DNA from: Diploscapter coronatus
Lineage: Eukaryota > Nematoda > Chromadorea > Rhabditida > Rhabditidae
DNA: 64,000 nt
Reading direction: 5' to 3'
Assembly: GCA_964036155.1 (NCBI GenBank)
Contig: OZ038422.1
Span: 64,131,201 to 64,195,200 of the forward strand
Within the stretch, counting starts at the first letter, position 1. The number at the start of each line of letters is the position of its first letter. The translations under genes were made by a program, and so were the position numbers. Below the pieces are notes generated by a model. That model did not search any database and was not told the DNA's origin. It saw only the letters and a list, made by a program, of their open reading frames with translations. This document shows, piece by piece, positions 62,328 to 64,000 of the stretch.

Positions 62328-64000
62328 TTAATTAATCGAGTCATCCGCTAGACTCTCGTCGGTACTTTCGAAGTTTTTCATTTCATTGTCGTCGTCGCCA
62401 AGCATCTAAATTCCAATTTCATTAATCTAGTTATTTTCACATTTTATCATAAAGAGTCAGCATTTTCAAGGTCTAAAATCAAGATTAAAAGAAAAGATAA
62501 AATAGGAAATAAAATGGTTTTTAAGTTCAAGCTATCGGACAAATAATTAACGAAAGTAGTACGGTAAGTATGAAAGAATCTAGAATGTTTAGAAGTACTA
62601 TTTTCATCAGTTTCTTTCGAGCCACTTTTTATGACCTCGAATGAAATAAACCCCGGAATTAAATAAACGTCATTACTTATTGAAAATATATCATTTCCTG
62701 AATAGAAACGCATTCCAAGTAAGTATTGTTTTGGTCAAATGAAGTGACAGTTCATGCATTAAAGAGCGCTTTGCGAGAAATGTGCGTATGAACTCTGCAC
62801 GAAGAAGGAGGCAGAGAAAGGAAGTCAACAGGGGACAATAAAAAGAGCGGTATGCGATTTGCTCTGCCACTCTCGCCCTTTCCCCCTATGTTTTCAACAC
62901 ACGATCTTTCACTTCGTTTGACCAGCACAGTAATGAAAATGTAACAACGCCTCTTAATTAATTCCACGATATTTGTATGTTTAGTTAGAGTAAATACCTG
63001 ATTGATGTGCTTGAGTCGGTTCTTGTATTGTTCGACTTGTTGCAACTTCAATTCCAACTCCCGCTTTTCATCGGCCATCGATAATCTTTCCCCGATAATT
63101 GAGTCGCTCAGTTTCGCGAATTTATAACCGCCTTCACCGTCGAACTGAAGTAAATGGGTGTGGAATTTCCTAAATTAAAATATTTAGATTAAAGTGATAT
63201 CTTAATCTTAGAATAAAATGAGTTTTTTATTTTAGAATAATAGTTTTAGTCTGATTGAATTAATACGTATAGGGATCGATTTGATAATTAATGGTCAGAA
63301 AACCCACCACAAACTAGGTCGGTGGGTCACAGTGAGCAGTGTAATACCATGGTCTTTAATGGATTGATAAATATTGCCCTCCACATCGATTGAGACTGCA
63401 GATGTGCATTCATCAAGTAGAGCAAATTGGGGCCTAAATTTGGTAATAACACAAGAATGGTATATTTTATGGTAACAGCGATCAAATTTGGTACCGATGA
63501 TAGAATACCCTCGCCAGACCCATTCGTTGCTTTTCGCCACCAGATAGCACGTCCATCCAATCATTTTTCGCGCTCCAGCCTGAAATTCCCAGAAAATATT
63601 CCCAACTTTGTTCCCGGGGAAAATTTGCACCTCCTTCTCTTTCGATGATGTATTCAAGATGTACGATGTTCAGGATTTTAGCTAGATCTTCATCGGTTAC
63701 GCCTTTTCGTCGCATTTGGATCGTGGTGTCGGGGTAGATTACCTCAAATTTTAAACTATGTAGAAAAAAGTACCGATTTTTTTTTAAAAAAAAAAAAAAG
63801 ATCTTTCATATCATTAAGCTCGAGCTGGATGCAGTAATGTTATGTAAAAATTTAGTAAGAATCTGAATTTTCTTGAAACACATCCAAAAGAAATCACTGA
63901 CTTGGTCTCTCAAAGTACCCAGCGTCATGTAAGGCCTCTGTGGGATGTAATACATGTGGTTCTTATGGGGTTTCGCCAATTTTCCTCTGTACACCGGCCA
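62328..64000 (-). CDS. peroxisomal ABCD3/PMP70-like half-transporter, C-terminal part
   Basis: Exons on the minus strand: 64000(cut)-63902, 63742-63631, 63579-63495, 63433-63308, 63169-62998 and 62405-62328; phases agree. Only the nucleotide-binding domain end is in the window. [22 protein letters not shown] is the Q-loop region. [20 protein letters not shown] is the ABC signature. [19 protein letters not shown] is Walker B, and TVTHRPSLW is the H-loop. Wording such as LEREGGW...[14 protein letters not shown] and [13 protein letters not shown] points to subfamily D, closest to ABCD3/PMP70, which imports long-chain or branched acyl-CoAs into peroxisomes. A predicted coiled-coil stretch ([19 protein letters not shown]) follows, then an acidic final exon ([18 protein letters not shown]). 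The 5' exons and Walker A lie beyond the window edge. The last intron holds the second MITE. Confidence 0.93.
62733..62923 (-). mobile_element. MITE copy 2, in the last intron of the ABC transporter
   Basis: This 191 bp copy is the reverse complement of the element at 21121-21312, with only scattered substitutions and ends GGTCAAATGAAGTGACAG / CTTTCACTTCGTTTGACC. Six bases (TGTGCT) next to one terminus are shared by both copies, so the true end may lie slightly further out. Confidence 0.85.

Noticed and set aside
62752..63078. 108-codon minus-strand frame combining a coding end with other sequence
   Set aside because: It runs from the real ABC transporter exon into the intron and the MITE. 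Only the 62998-63169 part is coding.

Overview
This window looks like nuclear DNA of a free-living rhabditid nematode, probably Caenorhabditis or a close relative. The evidence is short introns (often 42-60 bp) ending in TTTCAG, trans-splice-like acceptors just upstream of start codons, AT-rich spacers, and nematode-type families (UGT, short Ly6/three-finger protein, 7TM receptor). I saw no bacterial operon structure, rRNA gene or CRISPR array. Gene models were built by hand from splice sites and reading-frame phase. Nearly all of them close in frame from start to stop.

Layout. 444-1491 (-): CAMLG/GET2-like membrane receptor for tail-anchored proteins. 2141-3140 (+): CHCHD1/mS37 mitoribosomal protein. 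3533-3840 (+): ribosomal protein eL39, possibly in an operon with CHCHD1. 4767-5438 (+): Ly6-like GPI-anchored protein. 5.4-16.4 kb: pyrimidine-rich dispersed repeats with a few isolated coding-like exons. 16801-21779 (+): SHOC2/SOC-2 leucine-rich-repeat Ras-MAPK scaffold. 22421-24340 (-): unknown secreted protein with one frame break. 25285-28266 (+): UDP-glycosyltransferase, followed by a duplicated remnant of its membrane tail. 28563-32703 (-): rhodopsin-class 7TM receptor. 32.7-44.5 kb: gene desert. 44489-51156 (-): WDR36/UTP21, a small-subunit processome protein in 24 exons. 51.2-54.8 kb: repeats. 54894-61608 (+): AANAT-like GNAT acetyltransferase with two alternative first exons. 62328-64000 (-): 3' part of a peroxisomal ABCD3/PMP70-like half-transporter, cut by the window edge.

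The genes do not form one pathway. Several are housekeeping genes (ribosome, rRNA processing, tail-anchored protein insertion, peroxisome import, Ras-MAPK). The 22-33 kb block holds faster-evolving nematode families. Its introns are unusual: they share an AATTA-rich vocabulary and often end in AATTAAG rather than TTTCAG. Two copies of a ~190 bp MITE lie in introns of soc-2 and of the ABC gene, 41 kb apart in opposite orientation. The points most worth following up are the nematode GET2/CAML candidate, the AATTA intron family, the duplicated UGT tail, and possible long N-terminal isoforms of SHOC2.
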